From assembly GCA_014650415.1 (NCBI GenBank), contig BMUX01000005.1:434001-498000 (forward strand): a stretch of DNA of 64,000 bases, read 5' to 3'. The notes beneath the pieces are model-generated. The model was not told where the DNA came from, did not search any database, and saw nothing but the letters and a program-made list of their open reading frames with translations. Below, one piece after another: positions 55,959 through 63,693 of the stretch. Numbering within the stretch: position 1 is the first letter of the stretch; each line of letters starts with the position of its first letter. This DNA comes from Streptomyces spiroverticillatus (GTDB lineage: Bacteria > Actinomycetota > Actinomycetes > Streptomycetales > Streptomycetaceae). Both the position numbers and the translations under genes were made by a program.

Positions 55959-57953
55959 ATGCCCACCCCCGCCCCCACCCGCCGCACCTTCCTCGGCCTC
56001 ACCTTCGGTGCCACCCTCGCCCTCGCCGCCCCCGGCACCGCCTCCGCCGCGATACCCGAGCAGCCCGCAGCGGCGGCGGGCGGCACGACGTACTACATCG
56101 ACTCCCAGTCCGGCTCCGACACCGCGACCGGCACCACCCCCACCACCCCCTGGCGCACCCTCACCCGCGCCAACCAGCACACCTTCCTCCCCGGCGACAC
56201 CCTCCGCTTCGCCGCCAACCGCACCTGGACCGGCCAGTTCGCCCCCAAGGGCTCGGGCACCGCCGCCGCCCCCGTGACCGCCACCTCCTACGGCACCGGC
56301 AGCAAGCCCGTCATCGCCGGAAACGCGACCGTCCCCTCCGCCGTACTCCTGGAGAACCTCTCCCACTGGACCCTCGACGGCCTCGAAGTCACCAACGGCA
56401 CCGGCGGCACCACCTGGCGCACCGGCGTCGAGGTCCGCGCCAAGGACATCGGCCCCGTCCCCGGCATCACCCTCCGCAACCTGCACATCCACGGCATGGA
56501 CGGCATCGCGCAGGTCGGCAAGGGCAACATCGGCTCCGCCGGAATCCTCGTCAACGTACGCGGCAACACCACCCCCACCTACTTCACCGACATGCTCATC
56601 GAGAACAACGAGATCGCCGACACCAAGGCGTACGGCATCACCACCTGGTCGACGTGGATGCGCCGCGAGGGCTGGAACGAGCTCTGGGGTGAGCTGGGCA
56701 TCCCCACCTCCGAGTACGGCCCCTTCACCCCCAGCACCAACCTCACCATCCGCAACAACTACGTCCACGACGTCGGCTCCGGCGGTATCAACCCCAACCA
56801 GGTCGCCGACACCCTCATCGAGTACAACACCGTCGCCCGCGCCACCTCGACGACCACCAACGTCGGCATCTGGTGGTCCGGCGCGGACCGCACCACGGTC
56901 CAGTTCAACGAGGTGTACGGAGCGAGATACGGCGGGCGGGGGCTCGACTGCACCGCCTTCGACGCGGACGCCTCCAGCCACGACAGCCTGATCCAGTACA
57001 ACTACAGCCACGACAACGGCGGCGGCTTCTTCATCTCCGTCTCGCTGGGCACCGCCCCCGCCAGCGCCGTCATCCGCTACAACATCAGCCAGTTCGACGG
57101 CAACGAGATCTTCACCTTCTCGACCAACACCGACGGGGTCGACATCTACAACAACACCGTCTTCGTCGCCCCGGCCTCGACCTCCGCCAAGCCGCTGTAC
57201 AAGATCGCGCAGGTCTACCACAACCCGAAGAACGTCACTTTCCGCAACAACCTCATCGTCAACCAGGCCAAGCTGCCCTACGACACGGCGGGCATCACCT
57301 ACCGCAACAACCTCTACGCGGGCGGGCCCGTCCCGCCGGATGCGGCCGCGCTCACGGGTGCCCCGAAGCTGACGGCCCCCGGCACCGCCACCTCCCGTAC
57401 CGATCTCGCCGGGTACGTTCCGCTGTCCGGCTCCGCCGCGATCGGCGCAGCCCTCGCCGTGCCGGGCAACGGGGGCCGGGACGTCCTGGGCGCGGTCCTC
57501 CGTACACCTGGAGACGTCGGCGCGGTGCAGAGCGCGGCCGGCAGTCTGCCCGCGCCCCTCGCCACCACCACCCTCGGTACCGGACAGGGCTCGATCGCCG
57601 CGATCGTGGACGGCAGCGAGGCCACCAGCTGGGGCAGTAGCGACCCGGCCGTGCTTCCCGGGACCGTCACCGTCGACCAGCGCACCGCCCGCACGGTCAA
57701 CTCCGTCACCCTCGCCACCCACTTCGGCAAGGGGCAGGGCTTCACCAAGGTCGACGTACAGACCTGGGACGGCAGCACCTGGACGACCCGTCTCGCGGAC
57801 GCCGCGATCACGTGGAGCAGCAACACCTCCACCGTCGAGCGCCGCACGCTCACGCTGCCGGCGCCCGTCACGACCTCGCAGGTGCGTCTGGTGGTCAAGG
57901 CCGCGAACCAGCAGTGGGGCAATGTCGCCCTGAACGAGCTGACACTGGGCTGA
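55959..57953 (+). CDS. secreted right-handed beta-helix protein with C-terminal discoidin-like domain
   Basis: A 664-aa exported protein. The Tat-type signal (TRRTFLGLTFGATLALAA, twin Arg at 8-9, cleavage after TASA) is followed by YYIDSQSGSDTATGTTP-type pectate-lyase-superfamily start. Repeated parallel beta-helix coils (LTIRNNYVHDVGSGGINPNQ, LIEYNTVARATSTTTNVGIW, VIRYNISQFDGNEIFTFSTN) extend to about residue 490. The last ~130 residues resemble an F5/8 type C carbohydrate-binding fold (IAAIVDGSEATSWGSSDPAV). Probably a polysaccharide lyase or glycosidase whose products feed the adjacent importer; no catalytic residues can be fixed. ATG after AAGGAG; a hairpin terminator follows. Confidence 0.82.
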   Translation: MPTPAPTRRTFLGLTFGATLALAAPGTASAAIPEQPAAAAGGTTYYIDSQSGSDTATGTTPTTPWRTLTRANQHTFLPGDTLRFAANRTWTGQFAPKGSGTAAAPVTATSYGTGSKPVIAGNATVPSAVLLENLSHWTLDGLEVTNGTGGTTWRTGVEVRAKDIGPVPGITLRNLHIHGMDGIAQVGKGNIGSAGILVNVRGNTTPTYFTDMLIENNEIADTKAYGITTWSTWMRREGWNELWGELGIPTSEYGPFTPSTNLTIRNNYVHDVGSGGINPNQVADTLIEYNTVARATSTTTNVGIWWSGADRTTVQFNEVYGARYGGRGLDCTAFDADASSHDSLIQYNYSHDNGGGFFISVSLGTAPASAVIRYNISQFDGNEIFTFSTNTDGVDIYNNTVFVAPASTSAKPLYKIAQVYHNPKNVTFRNNLIVNQAKLPYDTAGITYRNNLYAGGPVPPDAAALTGAPKLTAPGTATSRTDLAGYVPLSGSAAIGAALAVPGNGGRDVLGAVLRTPGDVGAVQSAAGSLPAPLATTTLGTGQGSIAAIVDGSEATSWGSSDPAVLPGTVTVDQRTARTVNSVTLATHFGKGQGFTKVDVQTWDGSTWTTRLADAAITWSSNTSTVERRTLTLPAPVTTSQVRLVVKAANQQWGNVALNELTLG

Positions 57954-57973
57954 GCTTGAGCCGTGAGGGAGGA

Positions 57974-57995
57974 GGGTCCCGGACCGCCGGGACCC
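57974..57995. terminator. 9-bp-stem hairpin after the beta-helix gene
   Basis: GGGTCCCGG (57974-57982) pairs with CCGGGACCC (57987-57995) across a 4-nt loop, 20 bp after the stop codon; a compact intrinsic-type terminator without U-tract. Confidence 0.8.
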
Positions 57996-58133
57996 CCGTC
58001 CCCACGGTGTCCAGCGTTCTCCGAGAGGCTTTGGTGAAAATCTTTCGAAGAAAGTTGGCCTCTGCCGAGAGTGAACACGCGTTCGTGGGCAAGGCTCGGG
58101 TGGGAGACGACCGTGACCCGAGGAGGAACTGTG

Positions 58134-59042
58134 ATGCTGTCAGCCCCCACCACCCTTGCCGTCGTGGCCCCGGCCGACACCGGTTCGCAGTCCCCGGAGT
58201 CGGCCCTGCCCCAGGCCCGCCCCGCCGAGCTCCCGCACATCGCGCACCCCACCGCCGTCGCGCCCAAGGACGCCCGCCAGCTCTCCAAGCTGTTCCTCGA
58301 CCGGCTCCAGGAGCTGGAGGAGGGCACGCACGAGTACCAGTACGCGCGCAACACCCTCATCGAGATGAACCTCTCGCTGGTGAAGTTCGCCGCGCGCCGC
58401 TTCCGCAACCGGGGCAGCGGCGACCTGGAGGACATCATCCAGGTCGGGACGATCGGGCTGATCAAGGCGATAGACCGCTTCGACCTCACCCGCGAGGTCG
58501 AGTTCACCTCCTTCGCGATCCCCTACATCACCGGTGAGATCAAGCGCTTCTTCCGCGACACCACCTGGGCCGTGCACGTCCCGCGCCGCCTCCAGGAACT
58601 CCGTACCGAACTGGCCAAGGCCAAGGAGCAGCTCGCGACCGTCCTCGACCGCGACCCCACCGTCGCCGAGCTCGCCGAACTCCTGGAGCTGACCGAGGCC
58701 GAGGTCACCGACGGACTCGTCGCCGCCAACGGGTACACGGCCGGCTCCCTCGACCTCCCCGCCGAGACCGGCAACGACAACAACGCCAAGTCCTCCGTCT
58801 CGTACGCGGACTTCTTCGGCGCGGTCGACCCGGGCATGGAGCTCTTCGAGGACCTGCACACCCTGGCCCCGCTGCTCTCCGAGCTCTCCGACCGCGACCG
58901 CCACATCCTCTCCATGCGCTTCGGCCAGGAGCTGACGCAGGCCGAGATCGGCGAGGTGCTCGGCATCTCCCAGATGCAGGTCTCCCGCCTCCTGACCCGC
59001 ATCCTCGGCCAGCTCCGCACGGGCATGCTGACGACTTCCTGA
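58134..59042 (+). CDS. RNA polymerase sigma factor, SigB/SigF/SigG type
   Basis: A 302-aa group 3 sigma factor. Region 2 contains RNTLIEMNLSLVKFAARRF, DIIQVGTIGLIKAIDRFDLT and FTSFAIPYITGEIKRFFRDT. Region 3 is VHVPRRLQELRTELAKAKEQ onward, and region 4 has LSELSDRDRHILSMRFGQEL and TQAEIGEVLGISQMQVSRLL. This is the stress/differentiation sigma type of Streptomyces. A perfect AGGAGG lies 7 nt before the ATG at 58134. A ~65-residue N-terminal Ala/Pro-rich extension precedes region 2. No anti-sigma or anti-anti-sigma gene is adjacent, so its control must be elsewhere or transcriptional. Confidence 0.93.
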   Translation: MLSAPTTLAVVAPADTGSQSPESALPQARPAELPHIAHPTAVAPKDARQLSKLFLDRLQELEEGTHEYQYARNTLIEMNLSLVKFAARRFRNRGSGDLEDIIQVGTIGLIKAIDRFDLTREVEFTSFAIPYITGEIKRFFRDTTWAVHVPRRLQELRTELAKAKEQLATVLDRDPTVAELAELLELTEAEVTDGLVAANGYTAGSLDLPAETGNDNNAKSSVSYADFFGAVDPGMELFEDLHTLAPLLSELSDRDRHILSMRFGQELTQAEIGEVLGISQMQVSRLLTRILGQLRTGMLTTS

Positions 59043-59291
59043 CGGCTTCCCGACAAAGGGCCAAAGGTTAACTCACGGGTACTTAACGGGCCTTACGCGT
59101 AATCTCTGTTCACCGTGCGTGCTGCGGGCGACACACTCTGGCGCAAACCTGCCGGTGTGGCGCGCGTGAAAGAGGGGAAGTCGCACCAAGAGCATGCGTA
59201 CCAGGCGTAGGCGTGCCACCACATGACGCACGCGACGCAAGCGACGCATGCCGCGACCCGCATCAAGCAAGCCGAGATGTCGTACTCGACG

Positions 59292-59366
59292 ACACAGAAG
59301 ACACACGACGACACAGAAGACAAACGAAGACACAGAAGACAAACGAAGACACAGGCGACATACGCG
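59292..59366 (+). repeat. 19-bp A-rich tandem repeat, four copies, in a 372-bp leader
   Basis: Units ACACAGAAGACAAACGAAG occur at 59311-59329 and 59330-59348 (identical), with a slightly diverged copy at 59292-59310 and a further diverged one at 59349-59366. The whole gap 59043-59414 is markedly A-rich on the + strand compared with the rest of the window. It holds only this repeat and the promoter/leader of the DUF5133 gene. Not CRISPR: no unique spacers. Confidence 0.9.
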
Positions 59367-59414
59367 ACACAGGAACACAAAACTCAACAAGACGAGAAGA
59401 AGGGGAACCCCTAC

Positions 59415-59690
59415 ATGCTGCTGCCCGACCCGAAGGTGCTGCGCACACTCCTCACGCGCTACGCGGAGAACCGGCTCGCCCACGCCCAGAACCCGACGCC
59501 GGAGTCCAAGCAGGCACTGGACGACGTCACGTACACGCTGTGCGTGACGACCTCGACGAAGACGATCGAGGCAGCACTCGCGTCGGCCGACGCCCTGCTG
59601 GCCCGCACGTGCTGCGCCCGGGCCACGGAGTCCGCGGACCCCGTCACGGTCCCCGCGCAGAAGCTCTCCCGCGCGGACCTGGTTGCCTGA
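59415..59690 (+). CDS. DUF5133 protein
   Basis: A 91-aa protein recognised as the Streptomyces DUF5133 family by MLLPDPKVLRTLLTRYAENR, then PTPESKQALDDVTYTLCVTT and the helical end TIEAALASADALLA. The ATG at 59415 follows AAGGGG; the frame stays open upstream through the A-rich repeat, but that part does not look like protein. The family has no known role; relatives often sit near stress-regulated genes. It is downstream of the sigma factor in the same direction, separated by the long A-rich leader. A hairpin terminator follows. Confidence 0.8.
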   Translation: MLLPDPKVLRTLLTRYAENRLAHAQNPTPESKQALDDVTYTLCVTTSTKTIEAALASADALLARTCCARATESADPVTVPAQKLSRADLVA

Positions 59691-59702
59691 CGCACTGACA
59701 CG

Positions 59703-59755
59703 GGGGGCCCGGGCCCGGACCTGCGACCACCGCGGGACCCCGCACCCGGGCCCCC
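59703..59755. terminator. 11-bp-stem hairpin between convergent genes
   Basis: GGGGGCCCGGG (59703-59713) pairs perfectly with CCCGGGCCCCC (59745-59755), 31-nt loop, in the 66-bp gap between DUF5133 and the opposite-strand gene; bidirectional terminator. Confidence 0.8.
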
Positions 59756-59756
59756 T

Positions 59757-60355
59757 TCACGCCACCTGCCGGACCACGTCCACCCCCAGCGGCGGCACCC
59801 GAGCAGCTCGACGTCCGGCCGCCCGGGGTCCGTCCGCACCTGGATCATCGCCTCGATGCCGTACGGGCCCTGCACCGCCCCCGAGTGCCAGACGAGACAG
59901 CCGTCCGCGTCGTACAGGATCTCCGGGTCCGCCACCGCGCACGGCACCGAATCGTCGGGCGGGGGCGGGGGTGCGTCGGGGGACAGGTAGACGGTGGTGC
60001 GCAGGCCAAGGGGCTGGACGAAGAAGGTGAGGAAGGAGTCCCGGGCGTCCACGCGACCGAACTCGCAGGTCGCTCTCAGGTACTCGAACGATCCGTACGA
60101 GTCCGGAAGGCCGAGCAGGCCGGCCGGTGATCCCGGCAGGCGCAGCATGGCGCCCACGGGCGGGATGCCGTCGTCCATGGGCAGGTGCCAGGGCTCTCCG
60201 GTCAGGTCGAGCCGCGAGCCCTCCGCCCGGTCCACGACCACCGACACCGTCGGTCCGTACGGGCCGTCGACCAGGCCCGTGTGCCAGACGGTCAACTCCT
60301 TTGTCCGGTGCAGGACTTCCGGCGGGAGGAGGTAGGCCGGGGCGGGTGTGGGCAT
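59757..60355 (-). pseudogene. hypothetical protein gene with a 3' frameshift (or sequence error)
   Basis: From ATG 60355 a soluble beta-rich protein of about 185 residues can be read (WHTGLVDGPYGPTVSVVVDR, GAMLRLPGSPAGLLGLPDS, CLVWHSGAVQGPYGIEAMIQ). The GPYG motif appears twice in similar contexts, suggesting two related halves. At VELLG the frame shifts. In the original frame it runs Arg/Trp-rich nonsense across the antisense of DUF5133. One base over, it reads VPPLGVDVVRQVA then stop at 59757, which looks genuine. Restoring one C in the run 59798-59800 fixes it. Function not recognised. Confidence 0.65.
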
Positions 60356-60430
60356 GAGGGCGTCCGATCGTCCGGGGCCCCGATTGTCGCGAGGGCGGCG
60401 GCGGAGAACGCCTCGACACGCCCCGGGCGG

Positions 60431-61090
60431 CTACTCCTCCGGGGTGATCAGGCCCCGGCCCACCGCCGTCATCACCGCGGCCGTGCGGTCGGTGACCTCC
60501 AGCTTGCCGAAGATGCGCAGCAGGTGGGTCTTGACCGTGGCCTCGCTGATGAAGAGGGCCGAGCCGATCGCCGCGTTCGTCAGGCCCCGGGCGACCAGGC
60601 GAAGGACCTCCGTCTCGCGGAAGGAGAGGGCAGTGCGTTTCGGGGTGCGCAGGTGGCGGGTGAGACGGGCGGCGACGGAGGGGGCGAGGATCGTTTCGCC
60701 GGAGGCGGCGCCCCGTATCGCCTGGAGGAGTTCGGAGAGGTCGGCGTGTTTGAGGAGGTAGCCGGTCGCGCCCGCCTCCACCGCGGCCAGGATCTGGTCG
60801 TCGGTGCCGTAGGTGGTGAGGACCAGGACCCGGCTGGTGGGCTTCTCGGCGGTGATCCGGGCGGTGGCGGTCACTCCGCTGCCGGGCATCCGCAGGTCCA
60901 TCAGGACCACGGCGGGGCTCAGGGCGTGGGTGAGTGCGAGGGCCTCGTCGGCGTTCGCGGCCTCGCCGACGACCTCGATGTCGGGCTCCCCGGCGAGCAT
61001 TCCGCGCAGGCCGGCCCGTACGACCGGGTGGTCGTCGGCGATGAGGACGGTGACGGGGTTCTCGGGGCTCTCGGGGTTCGCCGGGTTCAA
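60431..61090 (-). CDS. LuxR/NarL-family response regulator
   Basis: A 219-aa two-component regulator. The receiver domain carries IADDHPVVRAG (acidic pair), phosphoacceptor Asp in VVLMDLRMPG, Thr in VLVLTTYGTD and Lys in GYLLKHA. The C-terminal LuxR helix-turn-helix is LSFRETEVLRLVARGLTNAA and IGSALFISEATVKTHLLRIF. Best start is TTG 61090, whose TTGA overlaps the kinase stop, matching the coupling seen throughout the operon. It acts with the kinase upstream and probably controls the ABC-2 exporter genes. Confidence 0.92.
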   Translation of the reverse strand: MNPANPESPENPVTVLIADDHPVVRAGLRGMLAGEPDIEVVGEAANADEALALTHALSPAVVLMDLRMPGSGVTATARITAEKPTSRVLVLTTYGTDDQILAAVEAGATGYLLKHADLSELLQAIRGAASGETILAPSVAARLTRHLRTPKRTALSFRETEVLRLVARGLTNAAIGSALFISEATVKTHLLRIFGKLEVTDRTAAVMTAVGRGLITPEE

Positions 61091-62334
61091 CGGGGGACCT
61101 CCACGTGAAGGGTCGTGCCTCGGCCGGGTGCGCTCGTCAACTTCCTTGTGCCACCGACCTGTTCCGCGCGGCGGAGCATGCCGGAGAGGCCGTAGCCGGG
61201 GGAGTCGTCGGGGGGTGCGGACAGGCCGGTGCCGTCGTCGCGGATCTCCACGGACGCGTGCGTGTGCGTGTACGTCAGGGACACGTCGGCCCGGGTCGCC
61301 CGCGCGTGCTGGCGTACGTTGGACAGGGCCTCCTGGGTGGTGCGCAGGAGGACGACTTCGAGGGCGACCGGGAGTGGTTCGGCGCAGCCGTTCAGGGTGA
61401 AGGTCGTGGTCAGAGGGGTTCCCTCGGCGGCATGGGCGGTCAGCCTGCGCAGGGCCTCCGGGAGCGAGGCGGCGGTGTCCAGGGCCGTGGGGCGCAGCGC
61501 CTCCACGAGCGCGCCCGCTTCCGCGAGGGACTCCCGGGCGGTGCGGGCGACGAGGTCGAGCTGCTCGCGGGCCTGGGTCGTCAACCGGGCGTTCGTGGGC
61601 GGGAGTTCGCCCATGCGGGACAGGGTGGAGGCGGTGGCCTGGGTCAGCATCACGATGCTGCTCAGGCCCTGCGCGATCGCGTCGTGGATCTCCCCGGCGA
61701 GCCGCTCGCGCTCCGCCGCGATCCCGGCCCGCTCGGCGGCCGCGGCGAGTTCGCTGCGGGTGGCCGTCAACTCCTCGATGAGCGCGGCCCGTTCGGCGCT
61801 CTGGTCGATGATCCGGTGCACCCACGTCCCGCACAGCACCGAGAAGGCGATCACCAGCAGCGCCGTCGGCCCCTGGGCGGCCACCCCTGCCGACAGCGAG
61901 CCCGTCCGTACGGCCTCCACCACCAGCGGCACCAGCGCGAATCCCACGACCGCCGCCGTCGCGGGCACCGGCCGCAGCGTCCAGTACACCTGCGGGACGA
62001 CGATCACGAGGGCGAGGGAGGCGGCGGGAGCCAGCACCACCGCCGCCGTGAAGAGGGCGAGGAGGGCCGCGAGGTAGACCCCGCCGGGGCGGCCGGTGCC
62101 CGTACCGGCCGCCGCCTGTGCCGTACGCATCAGACGCCTGCCGTACGTCACGTACCAGCCGGCCCCGCCGAGCAGGGCGCACACGGCGAGGGCCGGGCTG
62201 TGCGCGGTGGGGTCGTCCAGGGTGAGGACGAAGACCAGGCAGGCGAGGAGGGCGACGGCGTAGAAGGCGTCCCAGGTGAGGTAGCCGCGCAACCAGGCGT
62301 GCGGCTCGCCGGGCCTCTTCGGGGCGTGCCTCAC
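61087..62334 (-). CDS. sensor histidine kinase, HisKA_3 type
   Basis: A 415-aa membrane kinase. About six N-terminal hydrophobic segments (from FYAVALLACLVFVLTLDD) are followed by a coiled coil, then the phosphoacceptor box ERLAGEIHDAIAQGLSSIV (His in EIHD) and a HATPase_c domain (TTQEALSNVRQHARA N-box, VEIRDDGTGLSAPP G1, GYGLSGMLRRAEQVGG G2). Short periplasmic loops suggest sensing within the membrane, as in kinases that guard exporters. The start is GTG 62334, overlapping the permease stop by 4 nt. Confidence 0.92.
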   Translation of the reverse strand: MRHAPKRPGEPHAWLRGYLTWDAFYAVALLACLVFVLTLDDPTAHSPALAVCALLGGAGWYVTYGRRLMRTAQAAAGTGTGRPGGVYLAALLALFTAAVVLAPAASLALVIVVPQVYWTLRPVPATAAVVGFALVPLVVEAVRTGSLSAGVAAQGPTALLVIAFSVLCGTWVHRIIDQSAERAALIEELTATRSELAAAAERAGIAAERERLAGEIHDAIAQGLSSIVMLTQATASTLSRMGELPPTNARLTTQAREQLDLVARTARESLAEAGALVEALRPTALDTAASLPEALRRLTAHAAEGTPLTTTFTLNGCAEPLPVALEVVLLRTTQEALSNVRQHARATRADVSLTYTHTHASVEIRDDGTGLSAPPDDSPGYGLSGMLRRAEQVGGTRKLTSAPGRGTTLHVEVPR

Positions 62335-63140
62335 CCCTTGCGGGTCCTGCGCCGGAACGTCAGCAGGCACAGCACCAGGCCGCCCGCGCACCACGCCCCC
62401 AGCACCAGCGCCGTCCGCCCCGGCTCCCACGAACCCGCCACCTCCTGGAACGTCATCGAGTCCGGCAGGAACACCGAACGGAAGCCCTGCGCCATCCACT
62501 TGAGCGGAAACACCGAGCCCAACTCCACCAGCGGAGAAGGCAGGTTGGTGATCGGATTGACCAGCACCCCGGAAATGAACTGTAGTCCGATGAAGGGCAG
62601 CATGATGATCGCGGAGGCGCTCTTCGCGGACCGCGCCAGGCTCTTGATCGCGATGCCGAGCAGCGCGCACGCGACCACCCCGAGCAGGAACACCCAGCCG
62701 AACGTCAGCCGGCGGGCCGGATCCGTGGGCAGCACCAGCCCGAAGAAGCCCCGCCCCACGGCCAGCAGCAGCACCACCTCCGCCAGGGCGACCAGCAGGA
62801 CCAGCAGCACCTTCCCCAGGAAGTACGAGGTCAGAGGGGTCGGCGTGCCGCGCAGGCGGGTGAGGGTGCCGTCGTCGCGGTCCTGCGCGATGCCGTTGCC
62901 GAGGCCGACGAACGTGGCGGACATGACCCCGGCGGCGATCATGCTCGCGGCGAAGATCTGTCCTGCGGTGACGCCCGTGCCCGGGACGGTGTCCCGGTAG
63001 ATGCTCGCCAGCAGGACGAGCATCACCACCGGCAACGAGAAGGTGAAGACGACGGCGTCCTTCTCCCGGAAGAACTGGCGGAGTTCGAGTCCGCCGCGGG
63101 AGAGGCCGACGCGGGCGGCGGAGGGGAGTGCGGTGCTCAT
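62331..63140 (-). CDS. ABC-2 type exporter permease
   Basis: A 269-aa permease with about six hydrophobic segments. Characteristic stretches are FREKDAVVFTFSLPVVMLVL, GIAQDRDDGTLTRLRGTPTP (conserved coupling helix region) and GLQFISGVLVNPITNLPSPL. It would partner the ATPase encoded directly upstream (4-nt overlap), but that gene lacks its 5' half, so the exporter may be non-functional unless another ATPase serves it. Cotranscribed with the kinase and response regulator. Confidence 0.9.
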   Translation of the reverse strand: MSTALPSAARVGLSRGGLELRQFFREKDAVVFTFSLPVVMLVLLASIYRDTVPGTGVTAGQIFAASMIAAGVMSATFVGLGNGIAQDRDDGTLTRLRGTPTPLTSYFLGKVLLVLLVALAEVVLLLAVGRGFFGLVLPTDPARRLTFGWVFLLGVVACALLGIAIKSLARSAKSASAIIMLPFIGLQFISGVLVNPITNLPSPLVELGSVFPLKWMAQGFRSVFLPDSMTFQEVAGSWEPGRTALVLGAWCAGGLVLCLLTFRRRTRKG

Positions 63141-63511
63141 GCGGAGGCCTTTCGGGTGTGCAGGGATTCGTCCCGCTCGGGGGCGGCTTCGTCGATCATG
63201 CGGAGGTAGACGTCCTCCAGGCTCGGGCGGTGTACCGAAAGGCCCTCCACCCGGGCGGAGTTGTGGGCGTTGCGCGCCATGAGTTCGGCGACCAGGCGGT
63301 CGGGTTCCGGGGTTTCCTGCCGCACCTCCCGCCCGTTCTCGCGCCGGCTGACGACAGCCGCCGCCTCCGCACGGCCGCCGAGCGTGCCGGGTTCGCCGAG
63401 TGCCTTGATGCGGCCCCGGTCGACCACGGCGACCCGGTCGGCCAGCGCCTCGACCTCGTCGAGGTAGTGGGTGGTGAGCAGGATCGTCGTCCCGTCGACG
63501 GCGAGCCAGGG
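63137..63511 (-). pseudogene. 5'-truncated ABC exporter ATPase
   Basis: Only the C-terminal ~123 residues remain. They begin LAVDGTTILLTTHYLDEVEA, with the switch His in TTH, then LADRVAVVDRGRIKALGEPG and the usual tail ending DVYLRMIDEAAPERDESLHT. Walker A, the signature and Walker B (about 190 residues) are missing. In frame, a TGA occurs at 63512-63514, immediately beyond the point where similarity begins (~63505), so there is no way to restore a longer product. The DNA upstream of the break is unrelated. It overlaps the permease start by 4 nt, so it was once first in the exporter/two-component operon. Confidence 0.82.
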
Positions 63512-63693
63512 TCAAGTCCCTTACTCGTAGGGTCTTTTCGGCCCGTGGTGAAGTCATGGGTGAATCGTCTCGGGACCGCGTCGCGGGCAGTAGCGACCCG
63601 AGGACCGAACCGGCTGTCGGCCGATCGGTGGACACGGGGCGGGCAGGGTAGCGTGCCTTCTCGCAGCAGAGGCGATCAAGGATTGGAGCCCCT
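63512..63693. other. foreign-looking segment at the ATPase breakpoint
   Basis: A 182-bp stretch with locally lower GC (GTCAAGTCCCTTACTCGTAG) that contains no recognisable gene. Short frames exist on both strands (minus ATG at 63556 giving MTSPRAEKTLRVRDLTLA; plus ATG at 63558 giving MGESSRDRVAGSS then stop), too short to support. It probably includes the scar of whatever event removed the ATPase 5' half and the promoter of the following gene. Confidence 0.4.

Noticed and set aside
58081..58103. GTTCG...GGGTGG as a SigB/F-type promoter for the sigma gene
   Set aside because: The -10-like part does not match GGGTAC/T well; too weak to annotate.
59292..59366. Possible CRISPR array
   Set aside because: Repeats are directly abutting with no unique spacers and no cas genes are present.
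59223..59414. N-terminal extension of the DUF5133 protein through the A-rich repeat
   Set aside because: The translated repeat is low-complexity Thr/Gln/Asp/Lys and the family starts at the ATG 59415 with a ribosome site.
59459..59756. C-terminal extension of the gene starting at 60355 over DUF5133
   Set aside because: Composition is frame-shadow-like and a one-base shift gives a far better ending at 59757.
63512..63600. An insertion sequence end at the ATPase breakpoint
   Set aside because: No transposase, terminal inverted repeat or target duplication could be identified by eye; left as an open question.
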